Positions 44,800 to 53,226 of a stretch of 64,000 nucleotides of DNA are shown one piece after another (position 1 is the stretch's first letter; each line of letters begins with the position of its first letter). This DNA is from Candidatus Obscuribacterales bacterium (lineage in GTDB: Bacteria > Cyanobacteriota > Vampirovibrionia > Obscuribacterales > Obscuribacteraceae), in assembly GCA_019752635.1 (NCBI GenBank), contig JAIELX010000001.1:62001-126000 (forward strand), given 5' to 3'. The notes under the pieces are model-generated. The model saw only the letters and a program-made list of their open reading frames with translations. It was not told the DNA's origin and did no database searches. The position numbers were made by a program, and so were the translations under genes.

Positions 44800-45348
44800 T
44801 TATAAAAACTCACCCCAAACTGTAGGTCTGAGTATTCCAGCGAAAAAACATGCCGGCGTGAACAGAAATGAAACTACTCCGAGCAGACACTGCATTACCG
44901 GAGCTGCTCCGGTAACAGCCGCACTTAGCATTTGGAAAATTACAAGGGGAGTAAATAAGAGAGGGCTGAAACACATTCCGAACAGAGCGCCGAAAACAAC
45001 TGTTGAAGCCGTTCTTGCTCCAAGTCGGTGATCCAGGAATTGCTTTGCCCAGCGGCCGCCATAAATACCAAGGAAAAAGCTAAGCAGACAATCAATGAAG
45101 GGGATCTGGACGAGTGCCATCACCCATGCCGCTGCCACTCCGACGGTTGCTGATGCCCCGAACGCTTTGGCCGCGATCTTCCAGTTACTTTCAGGTTGTT
45201 TAGTGCCATTGGGTTTTGAGTTCGGCCGACCTACGCAAGTTGGGCAGCGGAACCCGACGGGGCACTCGATCATGCACTGCCCGCAGATCGTCGTTTCACA
45301 CTGGGAACATTTAAGTCTTGAGTCTTCGTGGGAGCAAGGCTTCGTCAA
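44800..45348 (-). CDS. Zinc-finger multi-pass membrane protein
   Basis: A 182-residue protein. The N-terminal about 40 residues carry a B-box-like zinc finger (CSHEDSRLKCSQCETTICGQC, then CPVGFRCPTC), cysteine/histidine pairs for two metal ions, facing the cytoplasm. Three or more membrane helices follow (about 65-83, 88-100, 112-175). B-box-type zinc fingers joined to membrane segments occur in bacterial rhomboid-like and Yip1-like proteins, but no rhomboid serine motif is seen. The start is a TTG with a weak ribosome site. Stop faces the VWA gene 13 nt away. Confidence 0.65.
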   Translation of the reverse strand: MTKPCSHEDSRLKCSQCETTICGQCMIECPVGFRCPTCVGRPNSKPNGTKQPESNWKIAAKAFGASATVGVAAAWVMALVQIPFIDCLLSFFLGIYGGRWAKQFLDHRLGARTASTVVFGALFGMCFSPLLFTPLVIFQMLSAAVTGAAPVMQCLLGVVSFLFTPACFFAGILRPTVWGEFL

Positions 45349-45459
45349 AATCAGATACCGCTAAGTCGTCAGTACATCTTATCAATCGGTTGCGTTTTTA
45401 ACTGAGTTTAGCAGATGCAAGCGTCCGGCTTCCGGAATCGATAGCCTCCAATCAGAGAT

Positions 45460-45561
45460 GCCCTTTCGGGGCGAACATGATGCCAATCATTCGGCTTCAG
45501 GCCGGTAACCTGGCTTCCGCTGTCGGTAATCTTGGCGCGACCAGTTAAGCCAGGCTTTTTT
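45460..45561 (+). ncRNA. Candidate small structured RNA ending in a terminator
   Basis: Four consecutive hairpins on the plus strand with no gene on that strand: GCCC/GGGC (45460-45472), ATGAT-gcca-ATCAT (45477-45490), CGGC/GCCG (45492-45504), and the 8-bp stem CCTGGCTT (45509-45516) with AAGCCAGG (45547-45554) followed by C and six T. The last is a textbook intrinsic terminator, yet the nearest plus-strand gene ends over 650 bp upstream with an opposing gene between. This suggests an independent transcript. No known riboswitch consensus was recognised. Confidence 0.4.
45509..45561 (+). terminator. Intrinsic terminator of an unassigned plus-strand transcript
   Basis: Stem CCTGGCTT/AAGCCAGG with a 30-nt inner segment (itself able to form GTCG/CGAC) and a CTTTTTT tail. 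Confidence 0.6.
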
Positions 45562-45631
45562 CAAAACCATCCGCGAAATCCGTCTGCATTCCTAAGCTGG
45601 GTTTGCCTCAGACTTCGCATCCGGTAGTACT

Positions 45632-46444
45632 TCATGGAGGAGCGTTTTTGTATTCAGTCTCCCAGGCTGAAAGAATCTCCTTCGATTTCTCGAAGAAGTC
45701 CACATATGGTTTCATGTACGCAGTCTTCTGTGCCTCGGCTTCCTGCACGCGCTTCTTGTAAGCATCGTCCAGTTCGCCCTGTCGCCGTTGAACACGAAAT
45801 TGATCGTCTATCAATTTCTTTGCTTGTTCCATTTTGTTCTTCTCGTGGGCCACTTGTGCTTTGGCCTCGGTAACCATGAGGGCGGCCTTAAACCGGCTGT
45901 CACCTGGATGTTCCTTCAGTTTTAGCAATACGCTTTGTGTTACTGGCTGATCCTTGCTCGAAGGATGGTCCGGATAAAAGTTCCCCGAGACTTTTGGTAG
46001 TCCCTTAATCTCTATGTTCGGCGCGGAGGAAGCGGTTGCCGGTCCGCTTGTTGTAGCGGTTGCGCTCGCAGTGCCAGCTGCTGTGCCACCTCCGGAAGTA
46101 GAAGTCCCGGTTCTGAGACCCATGGCTTGATAGCAATATTCTTTGGTTTTCTCGTCAGGGTTTCGAGACAGACAATTCTGGAAGGCCTTGCGAGCCTCGG
46201 CAGTGCGATGCAACCGCAGGAGGGCGTTGCCCAAATAATAATGTGCAAGGGGATTGTTCTTTTCGTTTGCTTGCGTGCAAGAAGAAAGCAGCGTTGCAGC
46301 GCCCGTAAAGTCGCCCTGTTTGAACTTCTGCTTAGCAGCTTCGAAATCGCTTGCTTCGGGATCTCTTGGGGGCTGATCCGCAAGAACCGGAAAGGAAGAG
46401 AGCACGGTTAGACAGCAGAGACAGTACAACTTCAACCTTTGCAT
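45632..46444 (-). CDS. Secreted TPR protein
   Basis: A 270-residue exported protein. Signal peptide at residues 1-22 (LYCLCCLTVLSSFPVLA). Residues about 30-105 hold two TPR repeats (DFEAAKQKFKQGDFTGAATLLSSC, PLAHYYLGNALLRLHRTAEARKAFQNCL), then an Ala/Thr-rich linker (TSTSGGGTAAGTASATATT), and a charged coiled coil (about 195-265, QVAHEKNKMEQAKKLIDDQFRVQ). GAGGG lies just before the ATG. Probably a periplasmic scaffold; specific partner unknown. Confidence 0.75.
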   Translation of the reverse strand: MQRLKLYCLCCLTVLSSFPVLADQPPRDPEASDFEAAKQKFKQGDFTGAATLLSSCTQANEKNNPLAHYYLGNALLRLHRTAEARKAFQNCLSRNPDEKTKEYCYQAMGLRTGTSTSGGGTAAGTASATATTSGPATASSAPNIEIKGLPKVSGNFYPDHPSSKDQPVTQSVLLKLKEHPGDSRFKAALMVTEAKAQVAHEKNKMEQAKKLIDDQFRVQRRQGELDDAYKKRVQEAEAQKTAYMKPYVDFFEKSKEILSAWETEYKNAPP

Positions 46445-47067
46445 AAACCCTCGATAGTGCGAGTATTCCTCTTGCGATGTCTGTCAGGGGGGGGGCTGAT
46501 TGGCCAGTAGTACGAGGTCCGGGAACCCCTGGAGCTTTCCGCAGCCACCAAGGACTTTCGAGCTCAGATTGCTCTTTCGGCGTTACACTTAAACTTTTCG
46601 GAGACAGACATAATTGCCGTAGTGGTTCGAGCAGAAAAGTGGAAGCCGATTTCAGTCGGTGCTCCCGCCCCGAAAAACAGAAATCCCCGGTCTGACCGGG
46701 GGCTTACTGCACACAACAAAGAAGGATAAAGGAGGCGAAATGGATGAAAGGTTTGTCATATCTGCTTGATCTATTTCTTCCACCCCCTTTAGCTTTCTAA
46801 ACATTCAGCTTGAAATTTATTTTTTAAGACCGAGCATCCCTTTCTGACACTTTTGTATTTGTCGTCTCCGGGCGCGCGTTTGCTTCCTGAATCTAATTTA
46901 GGGTTAGAAGGGCGCCTCAACCTCGGCTGAGAGCCTCTTGGTCCATTGGTTTATTCCTGCGGTCTCAGTACCAGGATCTGGTGGCGCAGTTGGTGCCATT
47001 ATTTTTACGTGCATACCTGTGCACACCGATTGTAGCTGCAATAAACTGGCAAACAGTGTTAACTGAA
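46445..47067. other. Intergenic region, about 620 bp
   Basis: Mostly without a gene. It has a run of nine G near 46487-46495, a hairpin CCCCGGT-ctg-ACCGGGG at about 46685-46701, a possible micro-ORF at 46744, and an AT-rich stretch near 46795-46830. On the minus strand a T-rich segment follows the hairpin, so it could end transcripts coming from the 47068 gene, some 370 bp away. Confidence 0.35.
46744..46800 (+). CDS. Possible 18-residue micro-peptide
   Basis: ATG 46744 lies 8 nt beyond a strong AAAGGAGG, and the frame (LSYLLDLFLPPPLAF) ends at TAA 46798-46800. A second ATG at 46740 in another frame gives only nine codons. The hairpin just upstream and the hydrophobic peptide resemble a leader peptide, but no plus-strand gene follows. 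Low support beyond the ribosome site. Confidence 0.25.
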   Translation: MKGLSYLLDLFLPPPLAF

Positions 47068-47763
47068 TCAGCGTTGGTCCAGCGCCTTTTGAAGCGGGCA
47101 ATTCATGGGAACAACAGTGCCATTGCGGTACATTTTTAGCAGTTGCTGGGATTGGCTCGCAAGCATACGCCTGATTTCCCGTCGTTTGCCCTTGACTCCG
47201 GGAACAATCATGTGTTCATAAGCCGTGGTGTTATGACGCATCCAGGCAATCACGGCTGCCTCTGCGCGCTCAGACAGTGATAAACGTCTTGTTCTTGCCA
47301 CCGTACCACTGCCTACGGGAGTTGCATGCTCCGTCACCGCCCGAGCTAGCCTTTCTCCAACGTCGTGGTTTTTTTGATGAAAAGAGAGAAAGTCAAGAAC
47401 AGCACTGAAGAAGTCGTCCTCGTATTGAGACTGTAATGCTTCTCGCCGCCGAGCGTTCGCAACCTGCGTTCTTGCGAATTTCTCAGTAGAGCGCTCACTT
47501 TCCAAAACTGCTCTAATGGTGCCTATCGTTACCGCACATGCCCAGATGCCCTTAGAAAACACTTTTCGGCCTCTCACCTCTTCCATGATCCAATAGTTAC
47601 CTGCCGCTTTGACTCGGCGTGTAAGTGCAGCATCTCCCGGCGGCAGCAACTCCCAGCCATCGGGTACTGGAACTACTGTTCCGTCTGGCTTGCTGACCGT
47701 TCCCGGTTTTGGACCGGGAAGAAACGAATTCTCATTCAAGGCACCGCGGCCCATTTTCAACAT
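47068..47763 (-). CDS. DUF2293 family protein
   Basis: A 231-residue protein matching the DUF2293 family by its order of conserved blocks: GWELLPPGDAALTRRVKAAG, GRKVFSKGIWA, ATPVGSGTVARTRRL, AEAAVIAWMRHNTTAYEHM and KRREIRRMLA. No catalytic role is known for the family. It is basic and cytoplasmic, perhaps nucleic-acid binding. Start: ATG 47763 overlaps the stop codon of the TPR gene (TAATG), so it is translated by coupling; a longer TTG frame at 47775 is less likely. Confidence 0.75.
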   Translation of the reverse strand: MLKMGRGALNENSFLPGPKPGTVSKPDGTVVPVPDGWELLPPGDAALTRRVKAAGNYWIMEEVRGRKVFSKGIWACAVTIGTIRAVLESERSTEKFARTQVANARRREALQSQYEDDFFSAVLDFLSFHQKNHDVGERLARAVTEHATPVGSGTVARTRRLSLSERAEAAVIAWMRHNTTAYEHMIVPGVKGKRREIRRMLASQSQQLLKMYRNGTVVPMNCPLQKALDQR

Positions 47764-48794
47764 TAGGTGTCGCAACTAGCAATATCCGCATGAAGCTCCG
47801 CGATCAAATCCGCAAATCTCGAATTACTCAGGTAAGGTTGTAACTCAATAATGCATTGCTTAAAAAGCGATTTGGCTTTGGCGAAATGTCCCTTCGACAA
47901 TTCGAGGTGCCCAAACGCCCGCCGAATTTGAAGGCTGCACAAGTTGCCGTTCTGCCCGGCGAGCACCTCTGCGAGATCCAAGACGCCTTTGGCCTTATCG
48001 GCGTAGTTGGTTTTTGAATAAACCATACTTAAAAGAATCAAAGTCTCAATTCGGCAACGCATGTCCCCGGCGGGGTCTGCTAAGGCGAATGGAGCGGTCT
48101 CAGGTTGGAGCTGCCGTTCATCGAGTTTCGCAAGTGCACGCAGAAGCGCATTCTCGGCTTCGACAATTTTGCCAACTCGCAGAGAAAGCATCCCTTTGGT
48201 GTACCAGTTCATCGGGCCGAACTCGTGTCCGTCTCTCATGAATAAATGGAAATACCTATCCGCTTCAGCATACTGCTTAGTTTGAATATAGAGAATCGAT
48301 AAGCTGTGACTACAGTCTGATTCGATTCTACTTCTAAGATTCTCTTGCGGAATCAGAATCACGAGAGACAACGCATACTGCAAAATAACCTCCGCTTCGG
48401 GATACATGCCGGCCGCCAACAGGGAGCCGCCACAGGTTGCAATATTCTGAATTCGCATATCCAAAGTCCGGGCACCAAAGTCAGAGGAATACTTTAGTCC
48501 TGGTAATTGGGTTTCTGTCTCTCCTGCGAACTCTTGGCGCCTTTGCCGTGCTGCTTGCCTCACTTGTTCAGCCGTCACCCCTGTTTTACGCATTACGACA
48601 GACAAGCCCGACTCCCATTCCGGGTCAACCATCGCTCTCTTCGAAGCGATGTAGAGGACAACCTCGCAAACAAAGTTGTCATCTACCCCAAAGAACTTTT
48701 TAACCGCTTCATTGACTTCTACCGGCGTGATTCCATAGCGTCTCATTACTTCTGATTGTGTTTCTCGCCGGGGCGCTCCTCTAAGTGCTTCCAT
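47763..48794 (-). CDS. TPR-domain protein coupled to a DUF2293 gene
   Basis: A 343-residue cytoplasmic protein. The N-terminal about 75 residues look like a helical DNA- or protein-binding domain (MRRYGITPVEVNEAVKKFFG, MRKTGVTAEQVRQAARQRR are repeated motifs about 55 residues apart). Residues about 115-335 form TPR repeats (LLAAGMYPEAEVILQYALSL, YIQTKQYAEADRYFHLF, SKGHFAKAKSLFKQCII). The stop overlaps the start of the DUF2293 gene, so the two are made together. Confidence 0.7.
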   Translation of the reverse strand: MEALRGAPRRETQSEVMRRYGITPVEVNEAVKKFFGVDDNFVCEVVLYIASKRAMVDPEWESGLSVVMRKTGVTAEQVRQAARQRRQEFAGETETQLPGLKYSSDFGARTLDMRIQNIATCGGSLLAAGMYPEAEVILQYALSLVILIPQENLRSRIESDCSHSLSILYIQTKQYAEADRYFHLFMRDGHEFGPMNWYTKGMLSLRVGKIVEAENALLRALAKLDERQLQPETAPFALADPAGDMRCRIETLILLSMVYSKTNYADKAKGVLDLAEVLAGQNGNLCSLQIRRAFGHLELSKGHFAKAKSLFKQCIIELQPYLSNSRFADLIAELHADIASCDT

Positions 48795-49197
48795 GGCTCA
48801 CCACAATGAGCGCAGTTCATTTAGTGCTCCCGGGAAGTCTGGTATCAATTGCCGCAATCGCTACATACCCGCATTCCAGCCAGTTTATTGTTTCCATGAC
48901 AATCTCCCGGCTAGTCCGTTTGTTACGGGGTTTGGGCACTATGCCAAATTTTGTCTTAAGCTTGCGTGCGCTACATGACATTTGGATGGGCGTACAATTG
49001 CGGCAGGTCAATGTTTAACGGCGGCGAGGCCCATGACTGGTCCGTGCTACTGTGCACAGCATCTGCACCCGGTTCGTTGACCGCGCGTGGACTGTCAGTG
49101 TCCCTCACCACGCTGAGTCCACTAGTCGTCACCTTGCACACCGGGGCACCTCGAAGTAATGACAACAGCTTTCGTCTGAAAGCAAGGAGGACCGGCA
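48795..49197. other. Intergenic region upstream of mdh
   Basis: About 400 bp between the divergent TPR gene and mdh. I see no supported gene. A TACAAT at about 48991 could be a -10 element but has a poor -35. Confidence 0.35.
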
Positions 49198-50136
49198 GTG
49201 AGCAAAGTGACAGTTATCGGCTCCGGCAACGTAGGCGCCACCGTTGCGCAATATGTCGCCGAGAAGAACGTTTCCGATGTAGTTCTCATCGATATTATTG
49301 AAGGCATGCCCCAAGGCAAGTCGTTGGACATGGCAGAAGCGTCACCGGTTCACGGCCACGACCGCAAGCTTTTCGGCACAAACAACTATGCCGACACCAA
49401 GGATTCCGAAGTCATCGTCATCACCGCTGGTATCGCACGTAAACCGGGGATGTCGAGAGACGATCTGTTAAAGACGAACGCTTCAATCGTTCAAACTTGC
49501 GCTCGCGAAGCACTAAAGCACTCGCCTGATGCCGTGTTTGTAATCGTCACCAATCCGCTCGACGTCATGACCTATTTGGCATGGCAAACCACCAAGCTAC
49601 CCCACAACAGAGTTGTCGGCATGGCTGGCGTTCTTGACAGCGCTCGCTTCCAAACATTCATCGGCATGGAATTGAACATGTCTGTTCAAGATGTTCGCGC
49701 GATGGTACTGGGCGGCCACGGCGATCTTATGGTTCCAGTTCCGCGCTACTCCACTGTCAACGGTGTTCCGATTACCGAACTGATGGCGGCAGACAGAGTC
49801 GAAGCGCTTTGTCAACGCACACGCGACGGCGGCGCCGAAATTGTCGGACTGCTGAAGACCGGCAGCGCATGGTATGCGCCGGGTGCATCAGCCGCATTGA
49901 TGGTGGAAGCAATTTTGAGAGATCAAAATCGCTTGTTGCCATGCTGCGTTCTGGCAAACGGCGAATATGGACTCAAGGATGTCTATGTTGGCTTGCCGGC
50001 CGTTCTTGGCAAGGGGGGAGTGAAGAAAGTCGTCGACTTGAAGCTCTCCGATTCAGAATCTGCTGCTTTGAAGAAATCAGCCGATTCAATTCGCGAGAAC
50101 ATCGATGCCATGAACAAGCTGCTTGTTCCAGCCTGA
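49198..50136 (+). CDS. mdh: Malate dehydrogenase (LDH-like type)
   Basis: NAD-dependent malate/oxaloacetate interconversion. 312 residues, homotetrameric LDH-like type. The dinucleotide motif GSGNVGATVAQYVA starts at residue 8; the specificity loop GIARKPGMSRDDLL has arginine where lactate dehydrogenases have glutamine, supporting malate; NPLDVMTYLAW and the catalytic histidine in MVLGGHGDLMVPVP complete the active site. GTG start with AGGA 8 nt upstream. A clear terminator follows. No other TCA genes nearby. Confidence 0.95.
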   Translation: MSKVTVIGSGNVGATVAQYVAEKNVSDVVLIDIIEGMPQGKSLDMAEASPVHGHDRKLFGTNNYADTKDSEVIVITAGIARKPGMSRDDLLKTNASIVQTCAREALKHSPDAVFVIVTNPLDVMTYLAWQTTKLPHNRVVGMAGVLDSARFQTFIGMELNMSVQDVRAMVLGGHGDLMVPVPRYSTVNGVPITELMAADRVEALCQRTRDGGAEIVGLLKTGSAWYAPGASAALMVEAILRDQNRLLPCCVLANGEYGLKDVYVGLPAVLGKGGVKKVVDLKLSDSESAALKKSADSIRENIDAMNKLLVPA

Positions 50137-50149
50137 TCGAATGTCAAAG

Positions 50150-50182
50150 GCTCCGGGTGAATAGCCCGGAGCTTATTTCTTG
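50150..50182 (+). terminator. Intrinsic terminator of mdh
   Basis: An 8-bp stem GCTCCGGG/CCCGGAGC with a 7-nt loop, followed by TTATTTCTTG, 13 nt after the mdh stop. Confidence 0.85.
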
Positions 50183-50238
50183 TTAAGGCGAGCACGTCGA
50201 GCTATCACTGCTTTTTCGCGCTTTAGCTCGACTGTGGC

Positions 50239-50244
50239 TATAAT
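50239..50244 (+). promoter_or_regulatory. -10 box of the NTF2-like protein / lspA run
   Basis: A perfect TATAAT 38 nt before the chosen TTG start, with no good -35. Because the in-frame ATG at 50243 overlaps this box it cannot be the start if this promoter is used, which supports TTG 50282. Confidence 0.45.
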
Positions 50245-50281
50245 GTCATCTTGTCCAGGCTCAGAAAGGGAAGTGCGAATT

Positions 50282-51415
50282 TTGCATCGCTATAAAGCAT
50301 CGGCATTCATTTTTACTATCGCAGCAATTGCAATCCACTGTTTGACGTTGTCGGCTCACGCTGCAACTGCGCCGGTGGCTGCCGAGCCTCGCGGTGCGCA
50401 ACCAACCATCACGTTCTCTCCGGACTCGAGAGCCTCGGAGCAGGACAAGAAGGATATTGAAAAGCTTCTTGTAACTCTTGAGAAGGATTGGAACTCGCAC
50501 AATCTTGATGGAGTGATGGGGCATTATGCTGACGACTACGTCAACAACGACGGTTTCGACCGGAAAGTAGTTACTGATCTCACGCGCGATTTTTGGAAGG
50601 AGTACCCGGACGTTAAGTCGGCTTCCTCAACCAAACAGATTCGAGTTGAAGGTCCCTTTGCCACCGTTGAATCTCGCGATGTCACGACCGGAACCTCAGA
50701 GAAGGAGATTCAGGGACTAGGCACCAAGGGTGAACTAACATCGGTTTCGGAAGGACAACTCTATTTAAAACGAATTGGTCCTAACTGGAGAATCATCGGC
50801 GATCGAATTGACTTTGAAAGAGTGCGTGTGACTTATGGTCTTGCTCGTCAGCTTGATCCCATTTTTGCCGCGCCGGAACAGGTCAAAGCCGGTAAGCAAT
50901 TCTCCGCCAAGCTTGAAGTGGAGTTGCCTCCCGGTTTGACGGCCATGGGATCGATTACTGCTGCGCAAGTGCAGTATCCACCGCCGCGACCGCCGGAAGC
51001 CTGGAAGTTCATGACCGATCCTGCTTCGGATCATCCGCTTCTGGAGCGGGTTATGACCGCCAACACAAAAAATCGCAATGAGCTGCTGATGGCAACCATC
51101 GGTGTGACGAATGCCTCTCGTAACTCTCTTATGGGCATTGTTATTTTGACGCGCCGTTTGAATGTGGTTCCGCCGATGGAAGATGACGGCAAGAAAGTCG
51201 TTGAGACTACGGCCGAGAAGCCGAAGGCCGCTGGCGCTCCGGACAAATCAGATAAGCCCGCATCGGACAAGCCTGGCGACAAGCCCGGTGACAAAGCCGG
51301 CGAGAAGTCTGACAAGCCTGGTGACAAATCGGACAAAGACGGCGACAAGTCCGGCAAGCCGGCCGAAAAATCGGGCACTACAGAGAAGCCTTCCACTCCT
51401 GAAAAATCGGAATAG
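50282..51415 (+). CDS. Secreted NTF2/SnoaL-like domain protein with Lys-Pro-Gly-Asp tail
   Basis: About 377 residues. Signal peptide MHRYKASAFIFTIAAIAIHC.. from TTG 50282. Residues about 60-170 resemble an NTF2-like fold (KDIEKLLVTLEKDWNSHNLDGVMGHYADDYV, then EGQLYLKRIGPNWRIIGDRID), a pocket for a small ligand or a dimer scaffold. The last about 60 residues are a low-complexity repeat of KPGDK/KSDKPGDKS units. GGGAAG lies 8 nt before TTG; the frame is open from 50180, and the TATAAT at 50239 argues for the short form. lspA follows 3 nt after the stop. Confidence 0.7.
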   Translation: MHRYKASAFIFTIAAIAIHCLTLSAHAATAPVAAEPRGAQPTITFSPDSRASEQDKKDIEKLLVTLEKDWNSHNLDGVMGHYADDYVNNDGFDRKVVTDLTRDFWKEYPDVKSASSTKQIRVEGPFATVESRDVTTGTSEKEIQGLGTKGELTSVSEGQLYLKRIGPNWRIIGDRIDFERVRVTYGLARQLDPIFAAPEQVKAGKQFSAKLEVELPPGLTAMGSITAAQVQYPPPRPPEAWKFMTDPASDHPLLERVMTANTKNRNELLMATIGVTNASRNSLMGIVILTRRLNVVPPMEDDGKKVVETTAEKPKAAGAPDKSDKPASDKPGDKPGDKAGEKSDKPGDKSDKDGDKSGKPAEKSGTTEKPSTPEKSE

Positions 51416-51418
51416 GCC

Positions 51419-51925
51419 ATGCGCCCGATGCGAATCGCTTCGGTTGCATTGCCTTTGGTAATTGTATTTGCAACGGACCACTTTACTAAGGTCCTGGCAA
51501 ATGAAAGTTTGGCGCACGGGCGTTCCGAACCGTTCTTGCCCGGCATCCTGCAGCTCACGTTGACCAGAAACACTGGTGTCGCATTTGGTATCGGGCAGGG
51601 GCATGCACTGGTGACTACGCTGATTGGCTGCACCATCTTTGTCTGTATCTTAGGTTGGATCTTCTGGCGCGAAAAGTCGGATGAGCCTCTGCGGCCGCTG
51701 GAGCTGTCAGGCTGCGGTTGCGTTCTGGGCGGTGCTCTGGGCAACATAGTCGATCGGGTTACGCACGGCTACGTTACTGATTTCTTGGAGTTTGCCTTTA
51801 TTTCTTTTCCGGTGTTCAATGTGGCGGACGTTATGATTGACGTCGGGGCCGGTTTGATCATAATAGCGGCCCTGCTGACGTCCAAACGCAACACTGTTGG
51901 GGCCGATGGTGCCGGAAGTTCTTGA
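51419..51925 (+). CDS. lspA: Lipoprotein signal peptidase (signal peptidase II)
   Basis: Membrane aspartyl protease that removes the signal peptide from lipoproteins. 168 residues with four membrane helices. Family motifs are intact: NTGVAFGIG, then GGALGNIVDRVTHGYVTDFLEF with the first catalytic aspartate, and FPVFNVADVMIDVG with the second. It follows the NTF2-like gene directly and overlaps the rluD gene by 20 nt, so the three are cotranscribed. Confidence 0.95.
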   Translation: MRPMRIASVALPLVIVFATDHFTKVLANESLAHGRSEPFLPGILQLTLTRNTGVAFGIGQGHALVTTLIGCTIFVCILGWIFWREKSDEPLRPLELSGCGCVLGGALGNIVDRVTHGYVTDFLEFAFISFPVFNVADVMIDVGAGLIIIAALLTSKRNTVGADGAGSS

Positions 51926-52850
51926 GTTCCAAGTTGAAGAGCGGCTTTCGCCAGTGCGTCTGGATCAATTCCTGGCGTCCGTGCTCACCCAAGTTCATGC
52001 CGGCTTTAGTCGGTCTCGGGTTCAAAAATTGATCGACGACGGGCAGATTAAGGTTGACTCGCAGCTGGCTAAGGCGTCGCTTAAGTTGAGCGGTGGCGAA
52101 CGTGTGCTCGTTAACCTGCCCGAGCCGATTGAGTGCGGCGTGAAAGCTCAGGAGATACCCCTTCAGGTTGTCTACGAAGATGAGCACCTGCTGGTGGTTA
52201 ACAAGCCGACAGGGCTCGTTGTCCACCCCGGAGCCGGCGTCGCCGACGGAACCCTCGTCAATGCCTTGCTGAACCACTGCCGTGATAGTTTGTCCGGGAT
52301 ATCGGGGACAATGCGTCCGGGGATAGTCCATCGCCTGGATAAAGATACTTCCGGCTTGCTGGTGGTGGCGAAGAATGACGTGGCGCATCAGAATCTTTCC
52401 GCTCAGATAAGCGCGCGCACTGCCAAGCGTGTCTATATGGCGCTGGTGGAAGGTACTCCACCAGCAGAACGCGGCACGGTGGACAAACCAATCGGTCGCC
52501 ACAAATCCAAACGCTGGCAGATGGCAATAGTGCCGGACGGTCGAAAAGCGATTACACATTTCGAAGTGCTAAGTACGCGGGAGAAGTTTTCTCTCATCAA
52601 GGCCACGCTGCAAACCGGGAGAACACACCAGATTCGTGTACATATGGCTAGTCTCAATTGCCCGGTTGTCGGGGACCTTGTCTACAACAACAAGACCACA
52701 GGCACGGAAACCGCTCGGCGCAAGCTCGGGCTCAACGGGCAGGCACTTCACGCAGCTTACCTCTGCTTCACACACCCTATCTCCGGACAACTGTTAGAAT
52801 TTGAAGCAGCCTTGCCGGCGGATTTTCAGCAGCTCATCGACCGTTTATGA
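51906..52850 (+). CDS. rluD: 23S rRNA pseudouridine synthase, RluD family
   Basis: Makes pseudouridines in rRNA. 314 residues. An S4 RNA-binding domain (about 15-80, RLDQFLASVL..) is followed by the RluA-family catalytic domain with the motif GIVHRLDKDTSGLLVVAKN carrying the catalytic aspartate, then KRVYMALVEG and TGRTHQIRVHMA. RluD is the closest guess among RluA/C/D; this is an inference. ATG 51906 (MVPEVLEF) is preferred to TTG 51897. It overlaps the end of lspA, an arrangement shared with many bacteria. Confidence 0.9.
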   Translation: MVPEVLEFQVEERLSPVRLDQFLASVLTQVHAGFSRSRVQKLIDDGQIKVDSQLAKASLKLSGGERVLVNLPEPIECGVKAQEIPLQVVYEDEHLLVVNKPTGLVVHPGAGVADGTLVNALLNHCRDSLSGISGTMRPGIVHRLDKDTSGLLVVAKNDVAHQNLSAQISARTAKRVYMALVEGTPPAERGTVDKPIGRHKSKRWQMAIVPDGRKAITHFEVLSTREKFSLIKATLQTGRTHQIRVHMASLNCPVVGDLVYNNKTTGTETARRKLGLNGQALHAAYLCFTHPISGQLLEFEAALPADFQQLIDRL

Positions 52851-52859
52851 GACAGCGCA

Positions 52860-53207
52860 ATGTCACGCAGACTTATTTTCGTAATCGTCAACGTCGCTTT
52901 CTTCGCGGCGGCAGCGTATTTTCTGATGTCTAACACGCAGTCTGTGACCTTGAACATTGGCGCTACCCAGCTCCAGTGCACTTGGGGCGGCTGGCTATTC
53001 GGTACCTACGCCCTGGGCTTTGTTGTGTGCTTCCTGTCCGGGCTTCCGTTACTAGGCTCTTCGCAGACCAACAATATAGCCAAGCTCAAAGAGTGGCAGG
53101 GGCAGGACGCTAAGCTTCTCAAGGAAATTCAGACCGACAAAGAAAAACTCTTGGAAGCAAAAATTGCCACGCTAGAGGCGGCTTTGAAGCAGGCCTTAAG
53201 AAAGTGA
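52860..53207 (+). CDS. LapA-domain membrane protein
   Basis: A 115-residue protein with two membrane helices (about 4-22 and 42-65) and a C-terminal cytoplasmic coiled coil (QTDKEKLLEAKIATLEAALKQALR). This is the layout of LapA (lipopolysaccharide assembly protein A, DUF1049), which helps LPS assembly in proteobacteria; in cyanobacteria relatives the role is unclear. It starts 9 nt after rluD and ends the lspA-rluD run. Confidence 0.75.
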   Translation: MSRRLIFVIVNVAFFAAAAYFLMSNTQSVTLNIGATQLQCTWGGWLFGTYALGFVVCFLSGLPLLGSSQTNNIAKLKEWQGQDAKLLKEIQTDKEKLLEAKIATLEAALKQALRK

Positions 53208-53226
53208 CAATGCTCAACTAGCGCTC

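Noticed and set aside
45460..45561. Known riboswitch (c-di-GMP, cobalamin, TPP, SAM)
   Set aside because: No conserved core sequence of these families could be matched on either strand; it is reported only as an unnamed structured region.
46904..47101. 65-residue minus-strand frame overlapping the DUF2293 stop
   Set aside because: Overlaps the end of a better supported gene; no ribosome site.
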